Shown here: positions 53,421-63,260 of the stretch, piece after piece
Position numbering within the stretch: the stretch's first letter is position 1
How the letters are laid out: every line of letters starts with the position of its first letter
Assembly: GCF_001939065.1 (NCBI RefSeq)
Contig: NZ_MPSZ01000001.1
Span: 124,001 to 188,000 of the forward strand
DNA: 64,000 nt
DNA from: Exiguobacterium indicum HHS 31
GTDB taxonomy: Bacteria; Bacillota; Bacilli; Exiguobacteriales; Exiguobacteriaceae
Reading direction: 5' to 3'
Position numbers and translations under genes: made by a program
The notes under the pieces: model-generated
Database searches by the model: none
What the model saw: only the letters and a program-made list of their open reading frames with translations
Told to the model about the DNA's origin: nothing

Positions 53421-54506
53421 ATGGCAGAAAAAGCAAGATCAGAAGCTGAATTACTCCGTCTCGCGAAAGAGGAACTCATCGCGCTCGGACATAAAAATGG
53501 TGAATTGTCACACCAAAAGATCGAAGACAAACTAAGTTCGTTCGAATCAATGGATGCTCAGCAATTCGAGGAATTCCTTCAATTGCTTGAAACAGAAGGT
53601 ATCAAGGTCAACAATGACGGTACAGGGGACGAAAAAGAAGAGGCGGATCTAAACGATTTGTCTGTTCCTCCTGGTGTCAAGATCAATGACCCTGTCCGGA
53701 TGTATTTAAAAGAAATTGGTCGCGTTGATTTGTTAAATGCAGAAGATGAAGTCGAACTTGCTAAACGAATCGAACAAAACGATGAAGAAGCAAAAAAACG
53801 ATTGGCGGAAGCAAACTTACGTCTCGTCGTTTCGATTGCGAAGCGTTATGTCGGACGCGGTATGTTGTTCCTTGATTTGATTCAAGAAGGCAACATGGGT
53901 CTGATCAAAGCGGTCGAGAAATTCGACTATACGAAGGGATATAAATTCTCGACGTATGCAACATGGTGGATTCGTCAGGCAATCACACGTGCGATTGCTG
54001 ACCAAGCGCGGACAATCCGAATTCCGGTTCACATGGTTGAGACGATCAATAAATTGATTCGTGTCCAGCGTCAACTCTTGCAAGATCTCGGACGTGAACC
54101 ATCACCGGAAGAGATTTCAAAAGAGATGGAAATCACGCCAGAAAAAGTCCGTGAAATCCTGAAGATTGCGCAAGAGCCGGTTTCTCTTGAAACTCCAATC
54201 GGGGAAGAGGATGATTCACATCTCGGAGATTTCATCGAGGACCAAGATGCGACAGCACCACAAGATGCTGCAGCATACGAACTCTTGAAAGAACAACTCG
54301 AAGATGTGTTAGATACACTGACGGATCGTGAAGAAAACGTCCTCCGTCTTCGTTTTGGTCTTGACGATGGTCGGACACGGACACTTGAAGAAGTCGGGAA
54401 AGTATTTGGCGTTACACGTGAACGAATTCGTCAAATCGAAGCAAAAGCACTTCGGAAATTACGTCATCCGAGTCGTTCGAAACGCCTGAAAGATTTCCTC
54501 GATTAA
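53421..54506 (+). CDS. sigA: Primary sigma factor SigA (RpoD)
   Basis: The housekeeping sigma-70 factor, 361 aa from ATG 53421, 11 bases after AAGGAG; the frame upstream (GTG 53400 and GTG 53409) overlaps the ribosome binding site. Region 1.1 is short, and regions 1.2 ([17 protein letters not shown]), 2 ([25 protein letters not shown] then [20 protein letters not shown]), 3 and 4 ([20 protein letters not shown]) are all present. It recognises -35 TTGACA and -10 TATAAT, as in the rpsU and glyQS promoters here. Confidence 0.98.
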   Translation: MAEKARSEAELLRLAKEELIALGHKNGELSHQKIEDKLSSFESMDAQQFEEFLQLLETEGIKVNNDGTGDEKEEADLNDLSVPPGVKINDPVRMYLKEIGRVDLLNAEDEVELAKRIEQNDEEAKKRLAEANLRLVVSIAKRYVGRGMLFLDLIQEGNMGLIKAVEKFDYTKGYKFSTYATWWIRQAITRAIADQARTIRIPVHMVETINKLIRVQRQLLQDLGREPSPEEISKEMEITPEKVREILKIAQEPVSLETPIGEEDDSHLGDFIEDQDATAPQDAAAYELLKEQLEDVLDTLTDREENVLRLRFGLDDGRTRTLEEVGKVFGVTRERIRQIEAKALRKLRHPSRSKRLKDFLD

Positions 54507-54538
54507 TTCAAAGTGTGAAGAATATATGAAATTTTAGT

Positions 54539-54588
54539 GGGAAGGAAGAAAAAAGTTTCGTTTTTTTCTTCCTTCCCTGTTTTTTTTA
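54539..54588 (+). terminator. Strong terminator after sigA
   Basis: A perfect 16-bp stem (54539-54554 with 54562-54577), then TG and eight T. Confidence 0.95.
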
Positions 54589-54659
54589 CAGTAGAATAGT
54601 AACGGGGAATACCATTCAGTCACCAACTTGGTTGGGTATAGAATATGGGGGGAATCCAA

Positions 54660-55001
54660 ATGCGTAATCCATTAGTACCGTTCGCGGCGATCGCAGTCAT
54701 CGCCATCATCGCTATGATTTCATTGTCTTACTTTGGGGTCGATCAGGTGAAGGAAGCTCGCAAAGGGCCGTCAACTGCAGAAATGAAGCCAGAAGACTTG
54801 TTTGCATCTAAAGGATGTACAGGATGTCACGGTGGAAACTTAGAAGGCGGAACAGGTCCGAACTTAACAAAGATCGGCGCGAAGCTGAAAGAAGATGAAA
54901 TTAAGAACATCGCAATGAACGGTAAAGGGCAAATGCCTGGCGGTCTTGCGAATGACGAAGAAGCAGCTGTTCTAGCCAAATGGTTAGCTGCTAAGAAATA
55001 A
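54660..55001 (+). CDS. cccA: Membrane-anchored cytochrome c (c550 type)
   Basis: A 113-aa protein with an N-terminal membrane anchor (about residues 6-25), a short linker and a small class I cytochrome c domain. The heme attachment site is CTGCH with C53, C56 and H57; M92 in GQMPGGL is the probable distal ligand. ATG 54660 is used, since ATG 54645 overlaps the GGGGGGAA ribosome binding site. Its place right after sigA equals that of cccA in B. subtilis. It carries electrons on the outer face of the membrane to a terminal oxidase. Confidence 0.9.
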   Translation: MRNPLVPFAAIAVIAIIAMISLSYFGVDQVKEARKGPSTAEMKPEDLFASKGCTGCHGGNLEGGTGPNLTKIGAKLKEDEIKNIAMNGKGQMPGGLANDEEAAVLAKWLAAKK

Positions 55002-55010
55002 GAACAAGGG

Positions 55011-55042
55011 CATCTATCTCGTTACGAGATGGATGTTTTTTT
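55011..55042 (+). terminator. Terminator after cccA
   Basis: An 11-bp stem (55011-55021 with 55025-55035, one G-T pair) with a 3-nt loop, then seven T. Confidence 0.92.
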
Positions 55043-55118
55043 GTGGTGTATGGTATCTTTTTTAGCGTAAATCCGCTATTTTTAAAAGAGAGTTTTTCGG
55101 AAAATAGGAAGGATGAAG

Positions 55119-55838
55119 ATGATGCAAATGAACGTCGTATTGGATCAACGACTCCAAAAAGTCGTGTCGTATATTCCACAAGGAGCTATCCTCGCAGATA
55201 TTGGATCTGATCATGCATTCGTACCATGTTTTTGTATCCAGCAACAGAAAATCGAACGCGCGATCGCGGGAGAGGTAAACGAAGGACCGATGGAAGCGGC
55301 AAAAGGACAAGTGGCGCTTGTCGGGCTCGAGTCACAAATCGATGTCCGCCTTGGAAGTGGACTATCGGTTTTAAAGCCGGGCGAAGCAACAGCGATTACG
55401 ATTGCAGGAATGGGCGGAACACTGATTGCCTCAATCCTTGAAGAAGGCAAAGATCGGCTGTCGGGGGAGGAACGTTTGATCCTTCAACCAAATGTTGATG
55501 CAGTTGATGTTCGGAAGTGGTTGCTGACGAATTCATATGCGTTATTGTCTGAAGCCATCGTCGAGGAGAACGGAAAGATCTATGAAATTCTCGTTGCAGA
55601 ACGTGGAGATGAAACACTTTACTCAGAGGACGAAACAACACGTCAGTGGGAATTGTTCTTTGGACCACAGTTAATGCGGGAACGTGCACCAGAATTCATT
55701 GAAAAATGGCAGATTGAAAAACAAAAGCGAGAGTATATCCTAGCTCAGATGAAACAAGGACAAGCAACGGAGGTTTTATCTGAAAAAATCGAAGCCATCG
55801 AACGATTGATTCAAAAGATGGAAGAGGTGACGAACTAA
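55119..55838 (+). CDS. trmK: tRNA (adenine22-N1)-methyltransferase
   Basis: A class I SAM methyltransferase that makes m1A22 in tRNA, the YqfN/TrmK family. Key motifs are ILADIGSDHAFVPC (SAM site), AIAGEVNEGPMEAAKGQV, and ITIAGMGGTLIASILEEG. A C-terminal coiled coil of Glu/Gln/Lys (about 190-238) follows. Several in-phase ATG codons (55113, 55119, 55122, 55128) crowd the start; 55119 or 55122 has the best distance from AGGAAGG, giving about 239 aa. The stop overlaps the next start as TAATG. Confidence 0.93.
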   Translation: MMQMNVVLDQRLQKVVSYIPQGAILADIGSDHAFVPCFCIQQQKIERAIAGEVNEGPMEAAKGQVALVGLESQIDVRLGSGLSVLKPGEATAITIAGMGGTLIASILEEGKDRLSGEERLILQPNVDAVDVRKWLLTNSYALLSEAIVEENGKIYEILVAERGDETLYSEDETTRQWELFFGPQLMRERAPEFIEKWQIEKQKREYILAQMKQGQATEVLSEKIEAIERLIQKMEEVTN

Positions 55839-56950
55839 TGGCGAATGGGAACCATGTCATTGAGCAGTTTGAAGCATTTGCTCCGAAAAAATTTGCACTC
55901 GAAGGTGATCCGATTGGTCTACAAATCGGAACATTGAACAAGGACGTCAAACGTGTGCTCGTGACACTTGATGTCTTGGAGTCTGTCGTCGATGAAGCGA
56001 TTGAAAAGAAGGTCGATCTCATCATTGCGCATCATCCCCCGATTTTTAGTAAGTTAGCAAATGTGACGGATCGTTCTGCAACAGGACGGATCGTCACAAA
56101 ATGTATCAAACACGATATTGCGGTGTATGCTGCGCATACAAACCTTGACGTAACACCAGGCGGGGTCAATGACTGGATGGCAGATGCACTTGGTCTTGAG
56201 TCTTGTGAAGTACTAGCACCGACGTTTGAAAACACGCAATATAAACTAAGTGTCTTCGTACCGACTGAGGCTGTAGAGCGCGTTTCAACAGCCCTTGCAC
56301 AAGCGGGGGCAGGAAAGGAAGGCGACTACAGTGATTGTCAATTCCACGTCGAGGGAACGGGTCAATTCCGACCGTTGACGGAAGCTACCCCGTATATCGG
56401 TGAAGCAGGGCGACTCGAACGCGTTTCAGAAGTTCGAATCGAGACGATCGTCACGGAACTGAATCAGAAACAAGTCATTCGAGCGATGAAACAGGCTCAT
56501 CCATATGAGGAAGTCGCCTATGATCTCATTCGTCAAGAACGCCCGGCAACATCACTTGGTCTTGGACGGATTGGTCGGTTACCGGAAGCAATGACGTTAC
56601 GGGAATTTGCAGAGCATGTTCGCGATGCGTTTGGTGTACAAAACTTACGCTTCGTCGGAGACGAATCACGCCACATCCAAAAAGTTGCAGTCCTTGGTGG
56701 TGACGGCAATAAGTACGTCTCGACTGCAGCATTTGCGGGAGCAGATGTCCTAGTGACAGGCGATCTCTATTTCCATGTGGCGCATGATGCGATGGCACTT
56801 GGACTAGCAGTCGTCGATCCAGGACATCATGTGGAGTCGGTCATGAAAGAAGGCGTCGTCAACGAATTAAGCAAACGATTCAAAGAGAAGAAGATAGATG
56901 TGGAACTCATCGTCTCGACAGCCAATACGAATCCCTTTCATTTTTTGTGA
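55838..56950 (+). CDS. Nif3-like dinuclear metal protein (YqfO)
   Basis: A 370-aa protein of the Nif3/GTP cyclohydrolase I type 2 family. Metal-binding motifs are LIIAHHPPIFSKL and AAHTNLDVTPGG at the N-terminal half, and TGDLYFHVAHDAMALGLAVVDPGHHVESV at the C-terminal half (about residues 307-335). Between them (about 130-235) is an inserted PII/CutA-like domain, a feature of Bacillus YqfO. The function is not well defined. It is translationally coupled to trmK, as in B. subtilis yqfN-yqfO. Confidence 0.92.
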   Translation: MANGNHVIEQFEAFAPKKFALEGDPIGLQIGTLNKDVKRVLVTLDVLESVVDEAIEKKVDLIIAHHPPIFSKLANVTDRSATGRIVTKCIKHDIAVYAAHTNLDVTPGGVNDWMADALGLESCEVLAPTFENTQYKLSVFVPTEAVERVSTALAQAGAGKEGDYSDCQFHVEGTGQFRPLTEATPYIGEAGRLERVSEVRIETIVTELNQKQVIRAMKQAHPYEEVAYDLIRQERPATSLGLGRIGRLPEAMTLREFAEHVRDAFGVQNLRFVGDESRHIQKVAVLGGDGNKYVSTAAFAGADVLVTGDLYFHVAHDAMALGLAVVDPGHHVESVMKEGVVNELSKRFKEKKIDVELIVSTANTNPFHFL

Positions 56951-56973
56951 TATGTAAAGTAAAAAATGAGATA

Positions 56974-57010
56974 AAACACCGGACGGCGATGATTCGCTGT
57001 CCGGTGTTTG
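56974..57010. terminator. Bidirectional terminator
   Basis: A 16-bp stem (56974-56989 with 56994-57009, one G-T pair) with loop TGAT, between the convergent Nif3-type gene and ispH. Confidence 0.92.
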
Positions 57011-57033
57011 TTATTACTTCTATCATATTCAGG

Positions 57034-57981
57034 TTAAAGGATTTTTACTTTTGGTAAAATCCGTCGTAGTTCAAGGAATGGTGTCTTGTCATGTGTACTG
57101 ATGTCTGATGGATCATATTGCTGTAAGAAATCAATGACCTTTTTCGTGATTGGTGTTGGTGTTGATGCACCTGATGTGACACCAACTTGCTGTACACCTT
57201 TAAGCCATGATAGATCGAGTTCTGTTAAATCACCAATCCGATGCGCTGGAGTTCCTGCGATATCGAATGATACTTGTGCCAATCGGTTCGAGTTGTTAGA
57301 ACGTGGATCACCGACGACGATGACAAGGTCACAATCTCCTGCTTGATCAGCCACCGCTTCTTGCCGGACTTGTGTTGCGTTACAGATTTCATTGTGTACT
57401 TCTACATGCGGATACTTTTTACGCACGTGTTCCATCAAAGCTTGGACATCCCATTGGCTCATCGTCGTCTGATTCGTGACGATGATTTTTTTATGAGCGA
57501 GCTGAGGCGGGAGTTCATCGATATCTTCGACTTTTTCGATGAGGTGCACATGCTCTGGTGCTACACCGACTGCACCTTCAGGTTCCGGGTGTCCATGTTT
57601 GCCGACGTAGATGACTTCATAATCATCCGCGACGACTTGTCGAATCAAATCGTGTGTACGCGTCACGTCAGGACATGTTGCATCGACGACGTGCAGATTT
57701 TTTTCGGCGGCGCGTGCATAAACAGCAGGCGAAATACCATGCGCTGTAAAAATGACAGTTCCTTCTTGAATCGTCTCAAGTGCTTCGAGGCGATCGGGAC
57801 CATCGACTGTGATGACACCCATACTTTCGAATTCACGTGTGACATGAGCATTGTGAACGATCATACCAAGAATATGAATCGGGCGTGGCAAGTCTTTATT
57901 CAATGCCGCTTGTTGTGCAAGTTTCATTGCATCGACGACACCGTAACAATAGCCGCGGGGGCTGATTTTTTTTACTAGCAT
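57034..57981 (-). CDS. ispH: 4-hydroxy-3-methylbut-2-enyl diphosphate reductase
   Basis: The last enzyme of the MEP pathway, reducing HMBPP to IPP and DMAPP with a [4Fe-4S] cluster. The 315-aa protein has the cluster cysteines in PRGYCYGV (C12), VDATCPDV and HNEICNATQ, and substrate-binding motifs [17 protein letters not shown] and [20 protein letters not shown] precedes the ATG. It is the yqfP orthologue. The gene is single and leftward, against the direction of its neighbours, as in Bacillus genomes where it is also near yqfO. Confidence 0.96.
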   Translation of the reverse strand: MLVKKISPRGYCYGVVDAMKLAQQAALNKDLPRPIHILGMIVHNAHVTREFESMGVITVDGPDRLEALETIQEGTVIFTAHGISPAVYARAAEKNLHVVDATCPDVTRTHDLIRQVVADDYEVIYVGKHGHPEPEGAVGVAPEHVHLIEKVEDIDELPPQLAHKKIIVTNQTTMSQWDVQALMEHVRKKYPHVEVHNEICNATQVRQEAVADQAGDCDLVIVVGDPRSNNSNRLAQVSFDIAGTPAHRIGDLTELDLSWLKGVQQVGVTSGASTPTPITKKVIDFLQQYDPSDISTHDKTPFLELRRILPKVKIL

Positions 57982-58060
57982 AGTTGTAGATTCTCCCTTT
58001 GTGAAAAAGAATGATTAGTTAGAGTGTACCATTGTTTAGACGGGAATGAAAATAGAGGAG

Positions 58061-58089
58061 TCTGTTTCAGAAACAGAACATGGTATACT
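58061..58089 (+). promoter_or_regulatory. 17-bp palindrome and -10 box upstream of the sensor kinase
   Basis: TCTGTTTC-A-GAAACAGA (58061-58077) is a perfect 8-bp inverted repeat. TATACT at 58084-58089 is a good -10 box, and the -35 position (58061-58066, TCTGTT) falls inside the repeat, so a bound protein would compete with or replace RNA polymerase contacts. The regulator is unknown. Confidence 0.55.
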
Positions 58090-58125
58090 AATGAAGTTGC
58101 AATTATTTAATAAGGGGGCGAAAGG

Positions 58126-59889
58126 GTGGAGTCTAAGAAAATGATGCGGTCGTATTTTTTTCAAATCACCGCCATCTTATTCATCCTGTTATGTCTTGTC
58201 ATTTCAGCGCTTGCCTTTACTGCGGATCGAGTCACGATTTCACGAGTCGAACAGCAAACGGAAAAGCAGAGTGAGAAAAGTGTCGAAGTTTCTGGAAACG
58301 CGATCCGTGATAACATTGGGAATTTACATGAGGAAATCATGAGTTTGCAGTTAAACGTCGAAAATCCTGATAAGCTAAGTCGAAAAATTGAAGAATCAAA
58401 TCTTCTTGATATTGATACTGGATTTAAAAGTCTTTTTTATTTTGACAGAAAGACGAAACAGATTACTTGGTTCTCAAGTGAAGATCGTCGCGTACCAGAT
58501 AGTACGATAGTAAAGGATGATGATTTTCTACAAACTCTGACAAGTGCGGATTTTCATATGAGTAAGCTGTACTCAATGGAATCAGATGCCGTCACATATA
58601 TGTTCGTGCCAGTTCGAGATGGTAACGAACGTGTAGGTGTGTTTGGTGGTGGACTAAGTGCGATGAATTCAATCATTTTCCGGAAATCATTAGAATCTTT
58701 TGATGATCAAACGATTGCCTATTTATTTAATAGTAAAAAAGAATTGCTAGCAACGTCGAGTAATCTTGTGACAGACGAAGAACGACTATTGTCGAGAAGT
58801 GTGATCGATCGTGCATTTCAATCCGTCGAACCATCTGAAATCTTTAGTACGAATCAAGATATGTATTACTTTGCAAAAGATTTAAAGGTGACGGATTGGA
58901 AAATTCTCGTTCGAACGCCGCGAAACGTTTTTTATGAACCTGTCTACACGACACGGCAGCAGTATTTGATCATCGCCGCTTTGACGCTCGTCCTTAGTCT
59001 GATTGTTGGCTATTTAATGTCACGACAATTGACATCTCCTTTACTTGAGCTTGTTCATAAAATTGAGAAAAGTAGTTCCCCGAAACCGATCGTCCTTGAA
59101 CGTGCCGGATCAAACGAAGTGAAGACATTGGTCGCTGCTTATAATGAATACTCACAGCGAATGGAACATGCGCGACTTGAGCAGTTAAGTCAACAGCAAA
59201 CCATGTTGCAGCAAGAGAAGCTAGCGTCACTTGGTCAATTAGCGGCGGGCATTGCTCATGAGATACGTAATCCATTAACACCAGTCAAAATGACCTTACA
59301 GTTATTAGCCGCAGAAAAGGATCGAGATACAGAGATGTTGATGTTAGCTTTATCTGAGCTTGATCGAGCGAACGGCATGATTCAGACGATGCTTGATTTA
59401 TCCAAAGGCGAGAACAATGCGCTTCAAAAAACGACGATTGATATGAATGATTTAATGAAGAAGCTGACATATATCTTAGAAGCGGAAGCTCATCTTTACG
59501 AAGCGGATTGTAAAATTTATACACCTTCCTTTATGCCAAAGATTCATGCATCAGAAGAGGGGATTTTGCAGATTTTAGCAAACTGTGTTCGAAATGCCCT
59601 TCAAGCTGTCGCGTTTAAAGGGCCAGATGGGATTTGTCATTTGCATGTGCATATCTATCCGGAAGAGGTTGTCTTCATCATCCAAGATAATGGTGTCGGA
59701 ATGGACGGTGATCAGATTGATCATGTTGGTCAAGCATTCAAGACGTCAAAAGTGGATGGAAATGGTCTTGGACTGTTCATGTCAAAACAAATCGTACGCG
59801 ATCACAAAGGGAAGATGATTTTTGACAGTAAACCTGGAGTTGGCACAACGATTCAAGTTCACTTACCTCGAAAGGAGCAAACGGAATGA
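58126..59889 (+). CDS. Membrane sensor histidine kinase with Cache-like domain
   Basis: A 587-aa two-transmembrane kinase. Segment 1 is at about residues 10-31, an extracytoplasmic Cache-like domain at about 35-280 (FYFDRKTKQITWFSS, FVPVRDGNERVGVFGGGLS), segment 2 at about 285-303 and a HAMP-like linker. The H box LAAGIAHEIRNPLTPVKMTL has H378. The ATPase part has NCVRNALQA, DNGVGM and GNGLGLFMSK. It starts at GTG 58126 after AAGGGGG. It overlaps a sugar-binding protein gene by ATGA, but there is no response regulator gene nearby. It resembles sporulation-type or nitrogen-type kinases in the H box. Confidence 0.92.
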   Translation: MESKKMMRSYFFQITAILFILLCLVISALAFTADRVTISRVEQQTEKQSEKSVEVSGNAIRDNIGNLHEEIMSLQLNVENPDKLSRKIEESNLLDIDTGFKSLFYFDRKTKQITWFSSEDRRVPDSTIVKDDDFLQTLTSADFHMSKLYSMESDAVTYMFVPVRDGNERVGVFGGGLSAMNSIIFRKSLESFDDQTIAYLFNSKKELLATSSNLVTDEERLLSRSVIDRAFQSVEPSEIFSTNQDMYYFAKDLKVTDWKILVRTPRNVFYEPVYTTRQQYLIIAALTLVLSLIVGYLMSRQLTSPLLELVHKIEKSSSPKPIVLERAGSNEVKTLVAAYNEYSQRMEHARLEQLSQQQTMLQQEKLASLGQLAAGIAHEIRNPLTPVKMTLQLLAAEKDRDTEMLMLALSELDRANGMIQTMLDLSKGENNALQKTTIDMNDLMKKLTYILEAEAHLYEADCKIYTPSFMPKIHASEEGILQILANCVRNALQAVAFKGPDGICHLHVHIYPEEVVFIIQDNGVGMDGDQIDHVGQAFKTSKVDGNGLGLFMSKQIVRDHKGKMIFDSKPGVGTTIQVHLPRKEQTE

Positions 59890-60839
59890 AATTCAATAAA
59901 GCGTGGCTATTCGTCTTAGTCATTTGGATATCATCCGTTCTTCTTATATCCAATATGTTCGTGAATACGGATTCGAATCCGCGTCGTCATCTCATCGGTT
60001 TTACGATCGTCAATGATAAACATGAATTTGCGCAGCGGCTCGTTGATGCGTTCAAGACACAAGCGAAACTGAATAAATATGAAGCAGTCGTCGCGACGTC
60101 GCATAATTCACGCATTAATGAAAGAGAGCAGATTGAAGAATTCATTCGAATGAAAGTGGATGCAATTTTCGTTACCACACTCGACGATGTTTACATCGCT
60201 GAATCTTTAGAAAAAGCTGCCAAAGAAGATATCCCTGTTTTTGCGATCGATCGATTGATTCGCTCCGATGCAGTCGTCAGTTCGATTACCTCAAATAATC
60301 AATTGATTGGTGAACAACTTGCATCATTCATCAAACACGAACGCATCAAGCAGACGGGACGAGCCACCGCTAATATCATTGAAGTCGCAGGTACGGCAAA
60401 CGTCAACACGACGAATGAACGACACCGGGGATTTTTGACTGGTCTTGAGCGGGAGTCGGATCTGAAAATCGTCGAATCCGTGAATGGAGATTACGACCCC
60501 GTCACTTCAGAACAGGTCATGACACAGGTGATTGAGTCGGGAATTCCGTTTGATGCAGTCTATTGTCACAATGACGATATCGCGCTAGGTGTCCTCGAAG
60601 CATTGAAAAAAGCAGGGATCAAAGGAAAAATAATTGTCGGCATAGACGGGAATCGTGCTATATTAGAAGCTGTTGACATGAAATCGATGGATGCGACGGT
60701 CGTCCAGAGTGCTGATGAGATGATGAAAGTCGCCTTCAGTGCATTGAAGCTTCATACGAAAAACAAAAAGATTCCAACTCGTTTTTATACGTACTCCTAT
60801 CTGTATGACGGTAGTAGACCCATAACCATGTTGAACTAA
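59886..60839 (+). CDS. Membrane-anchored sugar-binding protein (RbsB-like) coupled to the kinase
   Basis: A 317-aa type I periplasmic-binding protein. It has a hydrophobic N-terminal anchor (about residues 5-26) but no lipobox cysteine, so it is probably held by an uncleaved helix or signal anchor. The domain has IGFTIVNDKHEFAQRLVDAF, AIFVTTLDD, PVFAIDRLI, EVAGTANVNTTNERHRGFLTGL and YCHNDDIALGVLEAL, all typical of ribose/galactose-type proteins. No ABC transporter genes adjoin it. The four-base overlap with the kinase gene suggests it serves as a ligand-sensing partner. Confidence 0.88.
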   Translation: MKFNKAWLFVLVIWISSVLLISNMFVNTDSNPRRHLIGFTIVNDKHEFAQRLVDAFKTQAKLNKYEAVVATSHNSRINEREQIEEFIRMKVDAIFVTTLDDVYIAESLEKAAKEDIPVFAIDRLIRSDAVVSSITSNNQLIGEQLASFIKHERIKQTGRATANIIEVAGTANVNTTNERHRGFLTGLERESDLKIVESVNGDYDPVTSEQVMTQVIESGIPFDAVYCHNDDIALGVLEALKKAGIKGKIIVGIDGNRAILEAVDMKSMDATVVQSADEMMKVAFSALKLHTKNKKIPTRFYTYSYLYDGSRPITMLN

Positions 60840-60886
60840 TCGAGAGGCAGAAGCCTCAGCAAATAAGGAAAGGACGGTGTCAATTC

Positions 60887-62239
60887 ATGAATGGATTCAG
60901 CCATTATCAATTACACCCGTTCGTCATCGAAGCACTCGATGACGCCCGCATCACAAAACCGACCGACATTCAGTCGCGGATCATCCCAGCTGCAGTAAAG
61001 GGACGCGATATCATCGGTCAATCACAAACAGGAACAGGAAAAACGTTATCGTTCCTTCTTCCAATCGTTCAAAACGTCGATCCAAAGCTTCAAGAATTAC
61101 AAGCCATCATCGTTGCTCCAACGCGCGAACTTGCATGGCAAATTCATGAAGAACTGAAATCGTTACTCGTGAAGGAACCAGACTTCATCAAGACGAGTCT
61201 TATTACAGGTGGAATGGATCGCGAACGTCAAATCGGTCGTGTGAAAGTCTCGCCCCAAATCGTCATCGGAACACCAGGACGTATTTTAGACCTATTCAAA
61301 GAACAGGCTTTAAAACCGCATTTCGTGAAGCACTATGTCATCGATGAAGCGGATCAAATGCTCGACATGGGCTTCTTGCCAGAAGTTGACCGGATTGCGC
61401 AAGCTCTTCCAGAACAGCTTCAGATGATGGTCTTCTCAGCAACGATTCCTGAGAAATTGCAACCGTTCTTGAAAAAATATATGAATAACCCGCGTTATGC
61501 GCATGTGGATCCAAAACAACAGACAGCGAAGAAAATCGTTCACCATACGATTCCGGTCAAACATCGTGAGCGCTCACAATTGACGTTGAAAGTCGCGAAA
61601 GCGTTAAACCCTTATATCTGTTTAATTTTTACGAATACAAAAGCAGAAGCAATCGAAGTCGAAGCTTTGTTCCTAGAAGCAGGACTGAACGTTGGTTCTC
61701 TTCACGGAGATCTTCCAGCACGTCGCCGTAAGCAAGCCATCAAAGAAATCAACGATGCGAAGTATCAATATGTCATCGTGACGGATCTTGCTGCACGCGG
61801 AATTGATATTTCAGGTGTCTCGCACGTCATTAACCACGGCATTCCAAAAGATTTAGACTTCTACGTCCACCGTGTCGGTCGGACAGGTCGTGTCGATCAA
61901 GATGGATTGGCATATACACTGTTTGAAGATCACGAGAACGGCATGATCAATCGTTTAGAGGACCGTGGCATTCAATTCACAAACGTTGATGTCAAAGGAA
62001 CTCAAATCGTCGAAGTTAAAGAACGTCGCCGTGCGAAGCCGCACATGAAGACTGCCGTCTCGAAGACAGCACATAGCCGTCTTTCAGGTGAAGCAGCAAA
62101 AGCGAAAAAACGTGTTAAACCAGGTTATAAGAAGAAACATCAATACAAGCTGAAAGAAACAGCAAAACGTGAACGCATCAAAGAACAACGTGGTGTCGGT
62201 CGCGCGCAACGTAAAGAAAACGCACGCAAATCAAAATAA
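60887..62239 (+). CDS. cshB: DEAD-box RNA helicase CshB
   Basis: A 450-aa ATP-dependent RNA helicase. All motifs are visible: Q motif region PTDIQSRIIP, motif I SQTGTGKT, PTRELAW, TPGRILDLF, DEAD within VIDEADQMLDMGFL, SAT, and HRVGRTGR. The last 70 residues are very basic (KKRVKPGYKKKHQYKLKE...), as in cold-shock helicases that act on structured mRNA and ribosome assembly. It is the yqfR orthologue by position before nfo. GGAAAGGACGG lies upstream of the ATG. Confidence 0.94.
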   Translation: MNGFSHYQLHPFVIEALDDARITKPTDIQSRIIPAAVKGRDIIGQSQTGTGKTLSFLLPIVQNVDPKLQELQAIIVAPTRELAWQIHEELKSLLVKEPDFIKTSLITGGMDRERQIGRVKVSPQIVIGTPGRILDLFKEQALKPHFVKHYVIDEADQMLDMGFLPEVDRIAQALPEQLQMMVFSATIPEKLQPFLKKYMNNPRYAHVDPKQQTAKKIVHHTIPVKHRERSQLTLKVAKALNPYICLIFTNTKAEAIEVEALFLEAGLNVGSLHGDLPARRRKQAIKEINDAKYQYVIVTDLAARGIDISGVSHVINHGIPKDLDFYVHRVGRTGRVDQDGLAYTLFEDHENGMINRLEDRGIQFTNVDVKGTQIVEVKERRRAKPHMKTAVSKTAHSRLSGEAAKAKKRVKPGYKKKHQYKLKETAKRERIKEQRGVGRAQRKENARKSK

Positions 62240-62249
62240 TTCCATTGAT

Positions 62250-62294
62250 GACACCCGTGAAATGAAAAAACATTTTTCGGGTGTCTTGTCGTTT
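62250..62294 (+). terminator. Probable terminator after cshB
   Basis: GACACCCG plus AAATG (62250-62264) pairs with CATTT plus CGGGTGTC (62271-62285), followed by TTGTCGTTTT. The stem has internal mismatches and the T run is interrupted. Confidence 0.65.
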
Positions 62295-62337
62295 TCAAGA
62301 TTTGGTACACTGTAAAAAGAGAAAGGTGGAAAAGAAC

Positions 62338-63240
62338 ATGAAAATAGGTTCACACGTCTCCGTTTCGGGGAAAAAAATGCTGTTAGGTGCAAGTGAGGAA
62401 GCGGCATCTTACGGTGCAACGACGATGATGGTCTATACAGGAGCACCTCAAAATACACGCCGTAAGCCGATGGAAGAGTTACGGATTCAAGAAGCATTGC
62501 AACATATGAGCGCTAATGGAATAGAGGAAATCGTCGTGCATGCGCCGTATATCATCAACTTAGGGAATACGACGAAACCCGAGACATTCGAACTCGCCGT
62601 TTCGTTTTTAGCAGCAGAAATTAAACGAGCAGAAGCGCTTGAAAAGGCGCAACACATCGTATTACATCCTGGTGCGCATGTAGGTGCTGGGGAAGAAATC
62701 GGAATCAAACGGATTGTCGAAGGACTCAATGAAGTACTGACAGGTGACGAACAGGTCAAGATCGCGCTTGAGACGATGGCTGGAAAAGGATCGGAAATCG
62801 GAAAAACTTTTGAGGAACTTGCTCAAATCATCGAAGGCGTCACACATCATGATCGTCTGTCCGTCTGTCTCGATACATGTCACGTGCATGATGCGGGATA
62901 CGATATCGTGCACGACTTAGATGGTGTTCTTGAACAATTCGACCGGATCGTGGGACTGGATCGTCTTGGTGTCATCCATGTGAATGACTCAAAGAATATC
63001 CGTGGTGCTCGAAAGGACCGTCATGAAAATATTGGTTTTGGTGAGATTGGATTTGATGCCTTACATCGTGTCGTGCATCATCCTGCTCTGGCACATTTAC
63101 CGAAAATCTTAGAGACGCCATACATTGGTCTCGATCCAAAGAAAAAAGTGGCACCGTATAAACAAGAAATCGATATGTTACGTTCGGGTGCGTTTGATGC
63201 AGACTGGCGTCTACCGATTCTAGGAGCACCAGTCGAATAA
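62338..63240 (+). CDS. nfo: Endonuclease IV (AP endonuclease)
   Basis: A 300-aa zinc-dependent endonuclease that cuts abasic sites in base excision repair. ATG 62338 follows GAAAGGTGG; the frame further upstream lies in the cshB terminator. It begins [15 protein letters not shown] and has the metal-site motifs [38 protein letters not shown] and [22 protein letters not shown]. It is the yqfS orthologue, next to cshB as in B. subtilis. The following gene starts 20 bp downstream and may be co-transcribed. Confidence 0.96.
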   Translation: MKIGSHVSVSGKKMLLGASEEAASYGATTMMVYTGAPQNTRRKPMEELRIQEALQHMSANGIEEIVVHAPYIINLGNTTKPETFELAVSFLAAEIKRAEALEKAQHIVLHPGAHVGAGEEIGIKRIVEGLNEVLTGDEQVKIALETMAGKGSEIGKTFEELAQIIEGVTHHDRLSVCLDTCHVHDAGYDIVHDLDGVLEQFDRIVGLDRLGVIHVNDSKNIRGARKDRHENIGFGEIGFDALHRVVHHPALAHLPKILETPYIGLDPKKKVAPYKQEIDMLRSGAFDADWRLPILGAPVE

Positions 63241-63260
63241 CTCATAAAGGGGTGTCTGTG

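Noticed and set aside
57274-57978. 234-codon plus-strand frame opposite ispH
   Set aside because: Only an antisense shadow of ispH; unusual Cys/Phe/Asp composition and no ribosome binding site.
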